Shown: positions 19,590 through 31,070, counted from the first letter of the stretch. The stretch: DNA of 64,000 nucleotides from Natronospirillum operosum (GCF_004768465.1 NZ_SRMF01000002.1:456401-520400); one strand, 5' to 3'. The notes: a model not told the origin generated them from the sequence alone. A program made the numbers and translations.

Positions 19590-20864
19590 TCAGTCGTCTG
19601 TGGAGACGATCCGGTTGCGTCCATTCTGCTTCGCCTGGTACAGACGCCGGTCGGCGGCCGCCAGCAGATCATCCTGAGACCAGCTTCCGGCGCGTCCGGG
19701 CACTGCACTGGCCACACCCATGCTGACGGTCACCAGATCATCCACATCAGACCAGGCATGCGGGATGGCCAGGGCCTGAATGGCCAGGCGAAGTCTCTCG
19801 GCAACGGCACAGGCGCCGTCCAGGTCGGTGTGGGGCAGTATACAGACAAATTCTTCGCCACCGTAACGGGCCACCAGATCAGTGGCCCTTGGCAGCGCAC
19901 GGGTCAGTGCACGCGCCACTTCACGCAAACAGTCATCGCCAACGCCATGGCCATAATTGTCATTGAAAGGCTTGAAGTAATCGATATCGATAAAGATCAC
20001 GGCCAGAGGGCTCTTCTGGCGACGTGAATCCAGCCACTGGCGGGCCAGAAATTCATCAAAACGACGTCGATTCGGTATCCCGGTCAGGCCGTCGATGGTG
20101 GAAATCTGATGTAGTTCATCCCGTTGGTCCAGCCCCTTCTGAAAGGCTCTCAACAGGTCATCCAGGGCCTGCACCAGGCTGCCCAGTTCATCGTTGCGGT
20201 GGGCGCGGAAGCGCGGCCGCGACCAGTTGCCCGGTTGGTCCGGGTCGACGGTCACTATGGCGGTATAGACCCGAAGCAGAGGCCGAGTAATCAGCACATG
20301 GAAGGTCAGCACGACCAGCAGGGCGATAACCAGTGCTTTCAGCATACCCAGACTGAAAATCAGGGCGCTGCGTTCCAGAAAGGCATCCCCGATAACCCGC
20401 AGCGACAGTTGCATGTCCAGTTCACCTACCGCCTCGGCCGCACGACCGCCCCCCATGTCGTAGGTCAGAGGGACATGATAATCCGTGATATCGCCGAACA
20501 GATGGCGCAGAAGTGCGCCGCTGTCCGCTTCGCCTATGGTTTCCCGGGAGGCCATGACCCGCCCGAAATCATCACGCAGTACCACCCGGCTGACATCACC
20601 GCCGTTGTAGATACCACTGACCACCTGTTCACCGAGTTCTTCATTGAGCTGGAACGCGGCCTCGGCAGCAGTGGCACCGGCCAGTTGCAACAGGCGACCG
20701 GTCTGCTGCTGTATATCAGCACGCAGTACTCGGACATCGTCCAGCAGTTCTATCAGGCCGGCAATGATGCTGATGATCAATGCAATCACAAAGGTCAGTA
20801 CTGCCTGCCGAGTGGTAAGGCTGTGCCAACGCGATACCCAGTGCCGGTTAACGGCCTTGCTCAT
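19590..20864 (-). CDS. Membrane diguanylate cyclase (HAMP + GGDEF)
   Basis: A 424-residue c-di-GMP synthase. A helix at about 15-40, a periplasmic region of some 130 residues and a second helix near 175-200 are followed by a HAMP-like linker and the cyclase domain. That domain has IDGLTGIPNRRRF, FIDIDYFKPFNDNYGH and the intact catalytic loop RYGGEEF. No RxxD inhibitory site is visible just before the GGEEF loop. The start is the ATG at 20864 with GAGG upstream; earlier in-frame starts extend into the spacer. It lies 69 bp after a periplasmic solute-binding protein gene on the same strand, so the binding protein may present a ligand to the cyclase's periplasmic domain. Confidence 0.88.
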   Translation of the reverse strand: MSKAVNRHWVSRWHSLTTRQAVLTFVIALIISIIAGLIELLDDVRVLRADIQQQTGRLLQLAGATAAEAAFQLNEELGEQVVSGIYNGGDVSRVVLRDDFGRVMASRETIGEADSGALLRHLFGDITDYHVPLTYDMGGGRAAEAVGELDMQLSLRVIGDAFLERSALIFSLGMLKALVIALLVVLTFHVLITRPLLRVYTAIVTVDPDQPGNWSRPRFRAHRNDELGSLVQALDDLLRAFQKGLDQRDELHQISTIDGLTGIPNRRRFDEFLARQWLDSRRQKSPLAVIFIDIDYFKPFNDNYGHGVGDDCLREVARALTRALPRATDLVARYGGEEFVCILPHTDLDGACAVAERLRLAIQALAIPHAWSDVDDLVTVSMGVASAVPGRAGSWSQDDLLAAADRRLYQAKQNGRNRIVSTDD

Positions 20865-20933
20865 CACACCACCTCTGCTCCCCGTGTGTCGAGGACCCCG
20901 TCCCGGAGCACAGCCTGTGCACAAACCTAGCCA

Positions 20934-21680
20934 TTACTGCACAGCCTCTATGGTACCGTCAGCGCGCAGTTGGTCCAGGACAGCCTGCATATGGCCAACC
21001 AGTGCCTCATCCGTGTGCCGGTGGAGCGCAAAATACAGATAGGCTTCACTCAGCGTATAGATAGATTCGAATTCTGCCGGATCCAGGCCCTGCTCATCCA
21101 TCAGCCAGTAGGCAACATCTTCTCCGTAGGCCCACAGCTCAACCCGACCGGCATGGAGCATGCTGAGCGCGCTGCTGTTATTGATGGCAGGTCGCAGGCG
21201 GTCAGCACTCACACCGGATTCTTTCAGCACCTGGGCGCCGATGTCCTCCCGAATTACCACGACACGATAATCAGAGGCATTGAGCGCATCGATGCTGTCG
21301 ATTTCGATGCCTGAATCCCGCCGCGCCAGCAACGTGACCCGATCCCGCGCCAGAGGCCCGACCCAGTGAAAGAGATCTTCCCGGGCCCGGGTTCGAGTGG
21401 TGGAGAACAGTACGGTATTCGGTTCGACAAGTGCGGTTTCGTAGCCCCGCGCCCAGGGCCAGATTCGCACCTGGCTGATGTCTTTGGCGCTGCCATCAGC
21501 CTCCAGCATGGCTTGCAGAACGCTGACCGAGAAACCCTGAAGCGCACCGTCACGGGCGAAATTGTAGGGCGGGTATTCTTCCGTGATGAAGGTCAGCCGG
21601 TCCAGTTCTGACGCACTGGCGGCCAAGGCACTGCAGCACAGGGCTGACACCAACCATTTCACTGGGGTTGATCTCGGCAT
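20934..21680 (-). CDS. Periplasmic solute-binding protein, family 3-like
   Basis: A 248-residue secreted protein. A signal peptide (MPRSTPVKWLVSALCCSALAASA) precedes LDRLTFITEEYPPYNFARDG, the opening of PBPb/SBP family 3 domains; DYRVVVIREDIGAQVLKESG is the second-lobe region. No permease or ATPase genes are near, so it is not an ordinary ABC importer component. The neighbour downstream is a diguanylate cyclase with a periplasmic domain, suggesting a sensory use. The ATG at 21680 is chosen because it gives a standard signal peptide. Confidence 0.78.
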   Translation of the reverse strand: MPRSTPVKWLVSALCCSALAASASELDRLTFITEEYPPYNFARDGALQGFSVSVLQAMLEADGSAKDISQVRIWPWARGYETALVEPNTVLFSTTRTRAREDLFHWVGPLARDRVTLLARRDSGIEIDSIDALNASDYRVVVIREDIGAQVLKESGVSADRLRPAINNSSALSMLHAGRVELWAYGEDVAYWLMDEQGLDPAEFESIYTLSEAYLYFALHRHTDEALVGHMQAVLDQLRADGTIEAVQ

Positions 21681-21744
21681 TACACCATCCCGATCTCTCA
21701 ATACTGAACACTGTACTCCACCCTCAGCATCGAGTATAGACCCG

Positions 21745-22743
21745 TCAGATGGAGCCCCGCCCCCGCTGCAGACACTGGTGAAAGCGCTCATGATCTGTAT
21801 TGGCACCACAAAGCACAATACCCACCCGGGACCCTTCCAGCCGCTCGCGCAATGGCCCCAGCAAAGCCGCTGTGCCGGCTGCGGTGGCGGGTTCGGTGAC
21901 CAGCTTCATATCGTTGAACAGATGCCACATGGCCTGACAGAGTTGATCATCAGAGACCCTGACCACCTCATCCACGAAACGCTGGCAGACCCCAAAGCTG
22001 TAGGGCATTGCCAGCGGGGCCCCTAGACTGTCAGCAATGGTATCTACGCGCTCCAACTGTACCGGTTCACCGGCAGCCAGACTGCGATACATCGAATCAG
22101 CGCCCCAGGGCTCCACCCCAAAGACACGGCAACCGGGACGAACCTGCTTGATGGCGGCGGCTACACCGGCAATAAGGCCGCCACCACCGACCGGCACGAT
22201 GACCGCATCCAGATCCGGCATCTGCTGCACCATCTCCAGGCCTACCGTACCCGTGCCCTCGGCCACACGCGGCCCCTCGAACGGATGCACCAGGGTTCTG
22301 CCCTCCCTGGCCTCGATCTCACGACAGCGCGCAAAGGCCACATGCACATCCGACACCAGTTCGACCTCTGCGCCCAGCTTGCGGCAGGTCGCAATGCGCG
22401 CAGGGCTGGCTGACTCCGGCATGACCACCCGGGCACTGATACCCGCCTGGGCAGCCGCATAGGCCAGTGCAATGGCATGGTTGCCGGCGCTGACCGTCAC
22501 CACCCCACGCTGCCGCTGCTCCGCAGGCAGGGCATCAATACTGTTCAGCGCACCACGTGCCTTGAAGGTGCCGGTCTGCTGCCACAGCTCCAGTTTCAGC
22601 CAGACTTCGGTATGCGGTGCCATACCGGCAATCACACCGGCCTGCCATGGCCACACGGGTGTTTCCAGCACCCGGCCATGCAGACGCTCCGCAGTTTCCC
22701 TGATCTCCTTGAGTGAGGGGTAGGGCAGTAATTCCTGATTCAT
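21745..22743 (-). CDS. Threonine/serine dehydratase (PLP fold type II)
   Basis: A 332-residue PLP enzyme. The Schiff-base lysine lies in QTGTFKARGA, the substrate loop is VSAGNHAIA, and the phosphate-binding loop is VPVGGGGLIAG. It has no C-terminal ACT domain, so it resembles catabolic or allosteric-free threonine/serine dehydratases, which give 2-oxobutyrate or pyruvate plus ammonia. Alternatives are serine racemase or the EutB dehydratase of hydroxyectoine breakdown, which has the same length and fold; no eut neighbours support the latter. It is divergent from the second EAL gene and 64 bp upstream of the solute-binding protein gene on the same strand. Confidence 0.8.
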   Translation of the reverse strand: MNQELLPYPSLKEIRETAERLHGRVLETPVWPWQAGVIAGMAPHTEVWLKLELWQQTGTFKARGALNSIDALPAEQRQRGVVTVSAGNHAIALAYAAAQAGISARVVMPESASPARIATCRKLGAEVELVSDVHVAFARCREIEAREGRTLVHPFEGPRVAEGTGTVGLEMVQQMPDLDAVIVPVGGGGLIAGVAAAIKQVRPGCRVFGVEPWGADSMYRSLAAGEPVQLERVDTIADSLGAPLAMPYSFGVCQRFVDEVVRVSDDQLCQAMWHLFNDMKLVTEPATAAGTAALLGPLRERLEGSRVGIVLCGANTDHERFHQCLQRGRGSI

Positions 22744-22853
22744 CGCGAGTCCCCTGTGTTCTGTTCTGTCGATTTATAGCAGCAGAGACACGCATGCGAC
22801 AATCCGAACCAACACCAATACTCGTATCCTCGTCAAACATGAGTCAAACGGCA

Positions 22854-22862
22854 TGTTATAAT
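22854..22862 (+). promoter_or_regulatory. Extended -10 promoter element for the second EAL gene
   Basis: TGTTATAAT is a perfect TGnTATAAT extended -10 box, 28 bases before the ATG at 22891. No good -35 hexamer is seen, as expected for extended -10 promoters. The rest of the divergent spacer (22744-22853) shows nothing clear. Confidence 0.5.
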
Positions 22863-22890
22863 TCCGTCCAGCAGTAGCAACGGTATCCAG

Positions 22891-24582
22891 ATGTCAAACA
22901 GCAACGCCCAACCGAAGGCTGACAGCTTCCTCCTCTGGCTGCGGAGGCTGAGTTTGCCTTCGCTGCAGTCTCACCGGGCGCGGCTGCTCTATTTGTTCAC
23001 CCTGCTCGGTCTTGGCACTCTGATCGTCTACGCCACCGGCGGTACCAGTTTCGCCTACCCCTACCTGTTGCTGATTCCGATTGTACTGGCGGCGAACTGG
23101 TATCATCTTCGCGGTGCTCTGCTGATGAGCATCGCTGCCGGGTTCGCTGTCGGCCCATGGATGCCAATGCAGGTGCTGACTGGAGAGATGCAGCCCACAG
23201 CCAACTGGGTTGCGCGCCTGCTTCTGTACGGTTTCATCGGCCTTTTTGTTGGCCTGCTGTTCCAGCGTCTGAATCAGAACAACCGCATCCTGATGGGCGC
23301 CATGGGCACCGACCCGCGTACGGGTCTGCCCAACCAGGGCGCTCTGGACAGTGACCTGGGGCGTCTGCTCCCGCAAATGACCTCCGGCCGCAGAGTCGAC
23401 CAAAGGGCTTCGTCGCTGGCCATGCTGCTGATTCAGGTAACCGACCTGAATGAAGTGCTGGAAGCCATGGGCACCAATGCGGCAGATGAGTTGGTGGGTG
23501 GTCTGGCACGCAAACTCAAGGAAGATACACCCAAAATACTTGACGTCTATCGTTTCGGTGGCAACGAGTTGATCGCCACGGTGGGCCACATCGACCAGGA
23601 ATCCTTGACCTCCGTCGTTGATCGGATTGCTGACCTGGGTGAGGAGATGTGGGAGCTGCAGGGCATTCCCGTACGCATTCAGCTCGCTGTAGGCAGTTAT
23701 ATCAGCACCCCGCCCCACATCGACTCGCAGGAGATGATTCGGCGCGTGCACACCGCGCTGTTGGCAGCTCGTGATCGCAACCAGTTCTACTGCCCCTATG
23801 ACGCGACACAGGAAAAAAGCAGCGTCGACCGCATGCTGTTGATTTCCAATCTGCGCAAGGGCTTGCGCAATCATGAGCTGGAGTTGTTCTATCAACCCAA
23901 GATCTGCCTCGAAACCGGCCAGTCTTGCGGCAGTGAAGCGCTATTGCGCTGGCGCCAGGCCGATGGCGGCCACATTGCGCCGGGCCTGTTCATGCCCAAA
24001 GTCGAGAACACCACCCTGATTGCTCCGGTAACACGGTTCGTGGTGCAGCAGAGCCTGACCTTCCTGCAACAGCATCCGGAGCAGACGGTGAGCGTCAATT
24101 TTGCCGTACGCAATCTGTTCGACAAGGAACTGCTGTTCGATCTCCCCCTGATGCTGGATCAGGCAGGTATCGATCCAGGTCAGATGGAGATCGAAATCAC
24201 CGAGCGCGCCCTGATCAACAACCCCGAATTGGCCAGGGTGATCATTGGTGAATTACGCAGCCTTGGCTTTCAGGTCAGTCTGGACGACTTCGGCACCGGC
24301 TACTCCTCGTTTGCCTACCTGAAGCACCTGCCTCTCACCGGGCTGAAGATTGACCGCGCCTTTGTGAAGGACCTGGAACATGAGCCGAGAGCCAGACAGC
24401 TCATGCAGTGTATGGTGGACGTGGCCAATGCACTGAATCTCTCAGTAACTGCCGAAGGGGTTGAAAATGAACTTCAGGCCCGGATTCTGCGTGACATGGG
24501 CTGCCAGCAGGCACAAGGCTTTCTGTTTGCCCGCCCCATGCCACTGGACCAAATCCGGAACTGGCGGCCGAGGCTGCAGTAG
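22891..24582 (+). CDS. Membrane c-di-GMP phosphodiesterase (degenerate GGDEF + EAL), paralogue of 5084-6754
   Basis: A 563-residue protein with the same plan as the gene at 5084. Four helices lie at about 33-130, with LGTLIVYATGGTSFAYPYLL very like the paralogue. The GGDEF-fold domain carries RFGGNEL in place of GGDEF. The EAL domain has SEALLRW, NFAVRNLFD, EIEITERALI, LDDFGTGYSS and AEGVE, so phosphodiesterase activity is expected. The cyclase motif is altered differently in the two copies (SGSEI and GGNEL), implying independent decay after duplication. An extended -10 promoter is just upstream. Its sensor input is unknown. Confidence 0.88.
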   Translation: MSNSNAQPKADSFLLWLRRLSLPSLQSHRARLLYLFTLLGLGTLIVYATGGTSFAYPYLLLIPIVLAANWYHLRGALLMSIAAGFAVGPWMPMQVLTGEMQPTANWVARLLLYGFIGLFVGLLFQRLNQNNRILMGAMGTDPRTGLPNQGALDSDLGRLLPQMTSGRRVDQRASSLAMLLIQVTDLNEVLEAMGTNAADELVGGLARKLKEDTPKILDVYRFGGNELIATVGHIDQESLTSVVDRIADLGEEMWELQGIPVRIQLAVGSYISTPPHIDSQEMIRRVHTALLAARDRNQFYCPYDATQEKSSVDRMLLISNLRKGLRNHELELFYQPKICLETGQSCGSEALLRWRQADGGHIAPGLFMPKVENTTLIAPVTRFVVQQSLTFLQQHPEQTVSVNFAVRNLFDKELLFDLPLMLDQAGIDPGQMEIEITERALINNPELARVIIGELRSLGFQVSLDDFGTGYSSFAYLKHLPLTGLKIDRAFVKDLEHEPRARQLMQCMVDVANALNLSVTAEGVENELQARILRDMGCQQAQGFLFARPMPLDQIRNWRPRLQ

Positions 24583-24686
24583 CTTTGTGCTGCGTGGAAT
24601 ATTACTTTTTCCCCCGATGGGGTTTCCTCTGCCACACAAATGCCCACAATGGGCGACTCGGACAGCAACTGACAAGGGTATGACCT

Positions 24687-25406
24687 GTGTTCCTCGACCC
24701 CTATTTCCAGACCCGGAACAACCACGTCGTGATCAGCGCACATCAGGGCAGCGCTTTTGCCAAGGAAGTCGCCGGTGATTTCAACCCCATTCACGACCCT
24801 GACAACCGCCGCTTCTGTGTACCCGGTGATCTGCTGTTTTCTCTGGCTCTGAACCATTACGGACTGAGTCAACGCATGTCCGTTCGGTTCGCTGGTCTGG
24901 TGGACGCCGACCAGCCCCTGCTCTTCCCTGCACCCGAAGATGTGCAGGACCAGATTGCCGTGACCGATGACAAGGAACGGGTGGCGCTGGAGATCGAGCG
25001 TGGTGGCGACATCACTCAGGATCCCACTCTGATCGAGTCCTTCACCCGTGAATACGTCAAGTTTTCCGGTCAGAACTTCCCCTATATCATGGTGCCGCTG
25101 CTGCAGGAACATCAGGTCATGTTCAACCCCAGGCGCCCCTTCGTGATCTACGAGCGCATGGGTTTCGAGCTGGACACTGCTGAGCTCCGGGACCCGGAGT
25201 TGACGCTGGCCGATCGCACCCTCGACATCAACGGGCGGCGCGGTGATGCACGTTTCCGTTTTGCCGTCACCGATAACGGCCGCCAGGTCGGCACCGGCAC
25301 CAAGACGCTGATCATCAGTGGCCTGCAGCCCTATGATGAAGTGCAGATGCAGGCCGTGGTGGACAAGTTCAACGCTGACAAGGAAGCCTATCTGCAGGCG
25401 CTCTGA
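24687..25406 (+). CDS. DUF3581 family protein (hotdog-like)
   Basis: A 239-residue conserved gammaproteobacterial protein of unknown function. AKEVAGDFNPIHDP near residue 27 resembles the hydratase motif of MaoC-type hotdog proteins, followed by VPGDLLFSLALNHYGLS. The C-terminal half (ERMGFELDTAEL...GTGTKTLIISGLQPYD) reads like a second hotdog strand set. No catalytic role is established for this family. The start is GTG at 24687 with AAGGG nine bases upstream. It follows the EAL gene by 104 bp, a spacer that holds only a weak CCCC-GAT-GGGG hairpin. Confidence 0.75.
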   Translation: MFLDPYFQTRNNHVVISAHQGSAFAKEVAGDFNPIHDPDNRRFCVPGDLLFSLALNHYGLSQRMSVRFAGLVDADQPLLFPAPEDVQDQIAVTDDKERVALEIERGGDITQDPTLIESFTREYVKFSGQNFPYIMVPLLQEHQVMFNPRRPFVIYERMGFELDTAELRDPELTLADRTLDINGRRGDARFRFAVTDNGRQVGTGTKTLIISGLQPYDEVQMQAVVDKFNADKEAYLQAL

Positions 25407-25423
25407 AGGACGCCCGGCACCGG

Positions 25424-26326
25424 TCAGATGCCAGCCGTGGTGCGGCGCCGCTGGCTGATGGCGATACCGAGCAGAATCATGACCAGGGCGATATAGCGGT
25501 CAGCGCTCGCTGCTTCACTGAGGAAGCCGACCCCGGCCGCAAAGGCGATCACCGGAATGATGTAGTTGATCATGGACAGAAAGCTGGGCCCCTGACGCTG
25601 CACAATGGTGAAATAGACCCAGTTGGCCAGGCCGGAGGAGAACACACCGAGGATCACCACCGCCACCAGCGGCCCCCAGGTCACTTCCAGCGTCCAGGGT
25701 CGGTCCACCACCAGCGCCACCGGCCACAGCAGCAGGCTGCCGGCCACCAGGGTCCCGGCCCCGGCCACCAGCACCGACAGCCGGGGCAGGCGCTTGGTAT
25801 AGATACTGGTCACCGAGTAGAAGACTGTGGCCGCAATGATGGCCATCTGCGCCCAGAAGGCATCACCGCCCAGATTCGACAGTGCCTCGGTACCCACCAG
25901 CACCAGCACCCCGACAAAACCCATGACAAAGCCCACCACCTTGCGCGGTGACATGGGCTCGCTGGCGATGAAAAAGTGCGCCAGTATCATCACATTGATC
26001 GGCATCAGCGCCATCAGAATGCCGGCCAGACTGCTGGAGATATACAGCTCGCCCCAGGAGATCAGCGAAAACGGCACCACGTTACCCAGCAGAGCCAGAG
26101 TGGCAAAACGTGCCCACCAGGCCCTCTCGACGGGCAGGCGCAGGCCCATGCTGTACATGATGATGCAAAGCGTCAGCGCACCCAGAGTGAGCCGCACCGC
26201 CACCAGCGTCAGCGGCGGAAAGGACGGCAGCGCCAGCGCGATCAGCATGAACGCCAGCCCCCAGGCCAGCGACAGATACAGCAACAGTATCCAGTCCAGT
26301 GGTGTGCGTGTCGGCAAGGTGGGCAA
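25424..26326 (-). CDS. EamA/DMT-family transporter
   Basis: A 300-residue membrane protein with ten predicted helices in two EamA repeats. The first repeat has WGLAFMLIALALPSFPPLTLVAVR, and each repeat ends in a hydrophobic run (VVGFVMGFVGVLVLVGTEAL; AASADRYIALVMILLGIAIS). Family members export amino acids and other metabolites; the substrate here is unknown. The only sensible start is TTG at 26326, preceded by AAAGG with correct spacing. It is convergent with the DUF3581 gene. Confidence 0.85.
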   Translation of the reverse strand: MPTLPTRTPLDWILLLYLSLAWGLAFMLIALALPSFPPLTLVAVRLTLGALTLCIIMYSMGLRLPVERAWWARFATLALLGNVVPFSLISWGELYISSSLAGILMALMPINVMILAHFFIASEPMSPRKVVGFVMGFVGVLVLVGTEALSNLGGDAFWAQMAIIAATVFYSVTSIYTKRLPRLSVLVAGAGTLVAGSLLLWPVALVVDRPWTLEVTWGPLVAVVILGVFSSGLANWVYFTIVQRQGPSFLSMINYIIPVIAFAAGVGFLSEAASADRYIALVMILLGIAISQRRRTTAGI

Positions 26327-26444
26327 GCGGCAACCTTTCAGTCATTGGCATGGAAGGCGCACCAGTGTAGTGCATTCGGTACCGACGGACCACTTTCATG
26401 GTTCGACCGTATCTGCCCTCCTGCGCCGATATAGTCATTAATAC

Positions 26445-26471
26445 TGAATTTTTCTGCGTTGCGACCGATGT
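26445..26471 (+). promoter_or_regulatory. Possible sigma-28 (FliA) promoter for the chemoreceptor at 26544
   Basis: TGAATTTT (26445-26452), 11 bases, then ACCGATGT (26464-26471) match the sigma-28 consensus TAAAGTTT-N11-GCCGATAA at 6/8 and 5/8 positions. The spacing is exact and the element lies 72 bases before the start codon. It is weaker than the element at 37960-37986. Confidence 0.4.
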
Positions 26472-26543
26472 ATACTGTCAGAGCGGATTGTTCACCGCCG
26501 TGAGGATACGAAATTACAATAAAGCCCTCATCTGGAGCTTTCC

Positions 26544-28166
26544 ATGATAATGAATCTCTCCATCAGACATCGGCTGATGGCCGCCTTCGGGCTGATACTG
26601 GTGATTGTAGTGGCCTGGGGCCTGCTGAGCCTGAGCCGCCTGGCCGCAACCAACGAGCAGATTGTCGTCATCAGTCAGCAGCGCGTACCGGGGCTGATTG
26701 CCGTCAATGATGTCTATGATCGCTTCAATCGGGTAGTGGTGCCGGCAACCGCCATTGTTTATTCGGTCACGGCAGAAGAACGCCGTGCCCTGCAGGCCCA
26801 GATTGATGAGCTGACTGCGGCTCTGGACGAAGCCAAAGAGGCCTATATAGGCACCATGGAGTCGGACCGCGAGCGGGAACTGTTTGCCGAATTCGAAGCC
26901 CTGCAGCAGGAATTTCTGGAAGCGCTGGATGAGGCCATCGGCTTTGCCGCCAACTTCCGCGCTGCCGATGCCATCGCGATCTGGAACAGTACGCTGATTC
27001 CGGTGGCCGATGAAGCCGCCTCGACCCTGCGCGAGCTGGTGGCATACAACCAGGAGCAGGTACAGGCCGCCGAAACCGATGCCTCGGCGGCCTACCAGCT
27101 GTCATTCCTGCTGACCATAGCGGTCTCTCTCGCCGTTGCCGGTCTCATGTTTGTGGTCGGCGCCCTGCTTATCCGCAGCATCAGCCGCCCCCTGCGCGAT
27201 GCGGTCCGGGTTGCCGACAGCATCGCTCAGGGTGACCTGTCGACCGAGATAACAGTGCGCGGCAACGACGAACTGGCACAGCTCAAGACCAGCCTCGGCG
27301 CCATGCAGGCGAGTCTGCGCGATGCGGTGAGCAGTATCCAGCAGTCCACAGGCAGGCTGGTACAATCGTCCGAATCCATGCAGGCCGTCACGGAGCGCTC
27401 GGAGCAGAACAGCCAGCGCCAGAGCGACGAACTGGAACAGGCCGCCACCGCAGTGAACGAACTGACGGTGGCCATTGCCGAGGTCGCGCAGACTGCAGCC
27501 GACACGGCCGGCGAGTCGGAACAGGCCGATGAACAGACGTCGCAGGGGCTCAGCGAAGTCAGTCGGGCGGTCAGCGCCATCGAACAACTGGTGCGTGATC
27601 TGGAAGCCACCGGCCATGATGTGGATGAGCTGTCCAAGCAGGTCGGCAATGTCACCTCGGTGCTGGATGTGATTCGCGGCATTGCCGAGCAGACCAACCT
27701 GCTGGCCCTGAATGCCGCCATTGAGGCAGCCCGTGCCGGTGAGGCCGGGCGCGGCTTTGCGGTGGTGGCCGATGAAGTGCGCGCTCTGGCCAGTCGTACG
27801 GCTGATTCCACGACCGAGATCGAGAGCATCATCGAAGGCGTCGAGACCGGCACTGCCAATGCCGTCAAGGCCATGGCTACCAGCAACGATTCCGCCAGCC
27901 AGACGCTGGATGCCGGTCACAAGGCGAGCGAGGCCCTGCAGGCCATTTCGCGCCTGGTCAGCAGCATTCGGGAGCGCAATACCTCTTCGGCCAGTGCGGC
28001 CGAACAGCAGGCTCAGGTGGCGCGCGAAATCGACAGCAACCTGACCACGTTGCGTGATCTCGGTCAGCAGAGCACCGAAGACGCCCAGCAGGTCAGCAAG
28101 GCAGGCGAAGAACTGGTCTCACTGGCCGAAGAGCTGGAATCTCTGGTGGCCCGTTTCCGCTACTGA
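26544..28166 (+). CDS. Methyl-accepting chemotaxis protein
   Basis: A 540-residue chemoreceptor. Helix 1 (about 10-32) and helix 2 (about 190-212) enclose a roughly 155-residue periplasmic domain of the four-helix-bundle type, rich in E/A heptads. A HAMP domain ([20 protein letters not shown]) leads to the cytoplasmic coiled coil, with the hairpin tip [20 protein letters not shown] and [12 protein letters not shown] that bind CheA/CheW. There is no CheR pentapeptide at the C-terminus. GGAG precedes the ATG at 26544. The ligand is unknown. It is convergent with the PHP phosphatase gene, eight bases apart. Confidence 0.93.
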   Translation: MIMNLSIRHRLMAAFGLILVIVVAWGLLSLSRLAATNEQIVVISQQRVPGLIAVNDVYDRFNRVVVPATAIVYSVTAEERRALQAQIDELTAALDEAKEAYIGTMESDRERELFAEFEALQQEFLEALDEAIGFAANFRAADAIAIWNSTLIPVADEAASTLRELVAYNQEQVQAAETDASAAYQLSFLLTIAVSLAVAGLMFVVGALLIRSISRPLRDAVRVADSIAQGDLSTEITVRGNDELAQLKTSLGAMQASLRDAVSSIQQSTGRLVQSSESMQAVTERSEQNSQRQSDELEQAATAVNELTVAIAEVAQTAADTAGESEQADEQTSQGLSEVSRAVSAIEQLVRDLEATGHDVDELSKQVGNVTSVLDVIRGIAEQTNLLALNAAIEAARAGEAGRGFAVVADEVRALASRTADSTTEIESIIEGVETGTANAVKAMATSNDSASQTLDAGHKASEALQAISRLVSSIRERNTSSASAAEQQAQVAREIDSNLTTLRDLGQQSTEDAQQVSKAGEELVSLAEELESLVARFRY

Positions 28167-28174
28167 GACCATGA

Positions 28175-28936
28175 TCAGTGCTGGCCGAACTGCCGGGCCC
28201 AGTCCTGCAGTTCGGTAGCCACCGGCTTGTCGTGCTCGGCCAGGAAAGCCAGAAACCGGGGCGCATTGGCGGTCACTACCCGCTCTTCCGGAAAGCCGAT
28301 CTGCTCCGCCCTGGCGATACAGGCATCGAAATGCCCCAGCGTGAAGGCGGTATGCGAGTCGCTGCCGAAAGAGACCTTCCAGTCCAGGCGGTCAACCAGC
28401 TCCAGAATATGCAGGCAGTTGGGCTCGCTGCCCAGGCGGGAATGCGTGAAGGAGCTGTTGTTGATTTCGATCAGCACATTGTTGTCCTTCGCCGCGCGCA
28501 CCACCTCCTCATAGTCGATCGGGTAGTTGGGGTTGCCCGGATGCCCGAGAATCTGGCAGCGCCCTGATTTCAGGGTATTGATCACGGCCCGGGTGTGGGT
28601 GGCCCGGTCCGCCGGCGGAAACACAGGTTCGTGGAAACTGGCGATGATATAGTCCAGAAACGGGTACATGCCTTCCGGCAGGCCGAGGCCGCCGTCCTCC
28701 GGCTGAATATTGGCCTCGATGGCGCGCAGCATGGCGATATTGTTGTGCACCCGGGGCAGCACCTTCATGTTGCCAAAGTGCCAGCCATGGGCGCCATCGG
28801 GCATGTCCGGCGCATGGTCCGTCACTCCGAACAGTTGCAGCCCGCGCTCGGCGGCAAACTGCCAGTAGTCATGTACCGTGCTGTAGGCGTGGTGGCTGGC
28901 GACGGTGTGCATGTGGGTATCGGTCAGTATCTGCAT
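28175..28936 (-). CDS. PHP-domain phosphatase, YcdX family
   Basis: A 253-residue metal-dependent phosphohydrolase. DTHMHTVASHHAYSTVHDY at the N-terminus provides the first histidines, LFGVTDHAPDM, IEANI and ILGHPGNPNYPID further ligands, and FGSDSHTAFTLGHFD the C-terminal aspartate and histidine, as in E. coli YcdX. YcdX has been linked to swarming but its natural substrate is not settled. The ATG at 28936 has GAGGAG upstream; the 88 in-frame codons before it have no homology. It is divergent from the ABC exporter. Confidence 0.88.
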   Translation of the reverse strand: MQILTDTHMHTVASHHAYSTVHDYWQFAAERGLQLFGVTDHAPDMPDGAHGWHFGNMKVLPRVHNNIAMLRAIEANIQPEDGGLGLPEGMYPFLDYIIASFHEPVFPPADRATHTRAVINTLKSGRCQILGHPGNPNYPIDYEEVVRAAKDNNVLIEINNSSFTHSRLGSEPNCLHILELVDRLDWKVSFGSDSHTAFTLGHFDACIARAEQIGFPEERVVTANAPRFLAFLAEHDKPVATELQDWARQFGQH

Positions 28937-29121
28937 GAATCTCCTCGGAACCTGTGCGACAAGACAACAACCCGTCAGGGGTGCACTTTCAGATGATGCC
29001 GGCATTTTATCACAGCCTGATGACACACTTCTGTGCAAAGCCATGACAATTGGCACCTGCACCGGGTATTTTGCCGGCCTATACTTTGCGGCCTTTTTTG
29101 CACAAGGGAGTGCCTGCCTCC

Positions 29122-30951
<1,830 letters not shown>

Positions 30952-30972
30952 GGCGCAGAGCACGTCGTCCAC

Positions 30973-31070
30973 GGTTGGTGGGCGGCGCTCAGACACGCAA
31001 AAAACGTCGTCCCTGACAGCTCGACTGCGGCCGTCCTGGCCGCAGACGGTCTGAGCGCCGCCCACCAACC
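30973..31070. repeat. Perfect 22-bp inverted repeat with inner hairpin
   Basis: Arms at 30973-30994 (starts GGTTGGTGGGCGG, ends CTCAGAC) and 31049-31070 are exact reverse complements over 22 bases. Inside, CTGCGGCC-GTCCT-GGCCGCAG (31025-31045) is a perfect 8-bp hairpin. GTCGTCC occurs at 30964-30970 just outside the left arm and again at 31006-31012, and its complement GGACGAC follows the right arm, so pairing extends imperfectly outward. The whole can fold as a cruciform-like stem. It may be a miniature mobile or BIME-like element, or a transcription barrier after the exporter gene. Confidence 0.7.
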
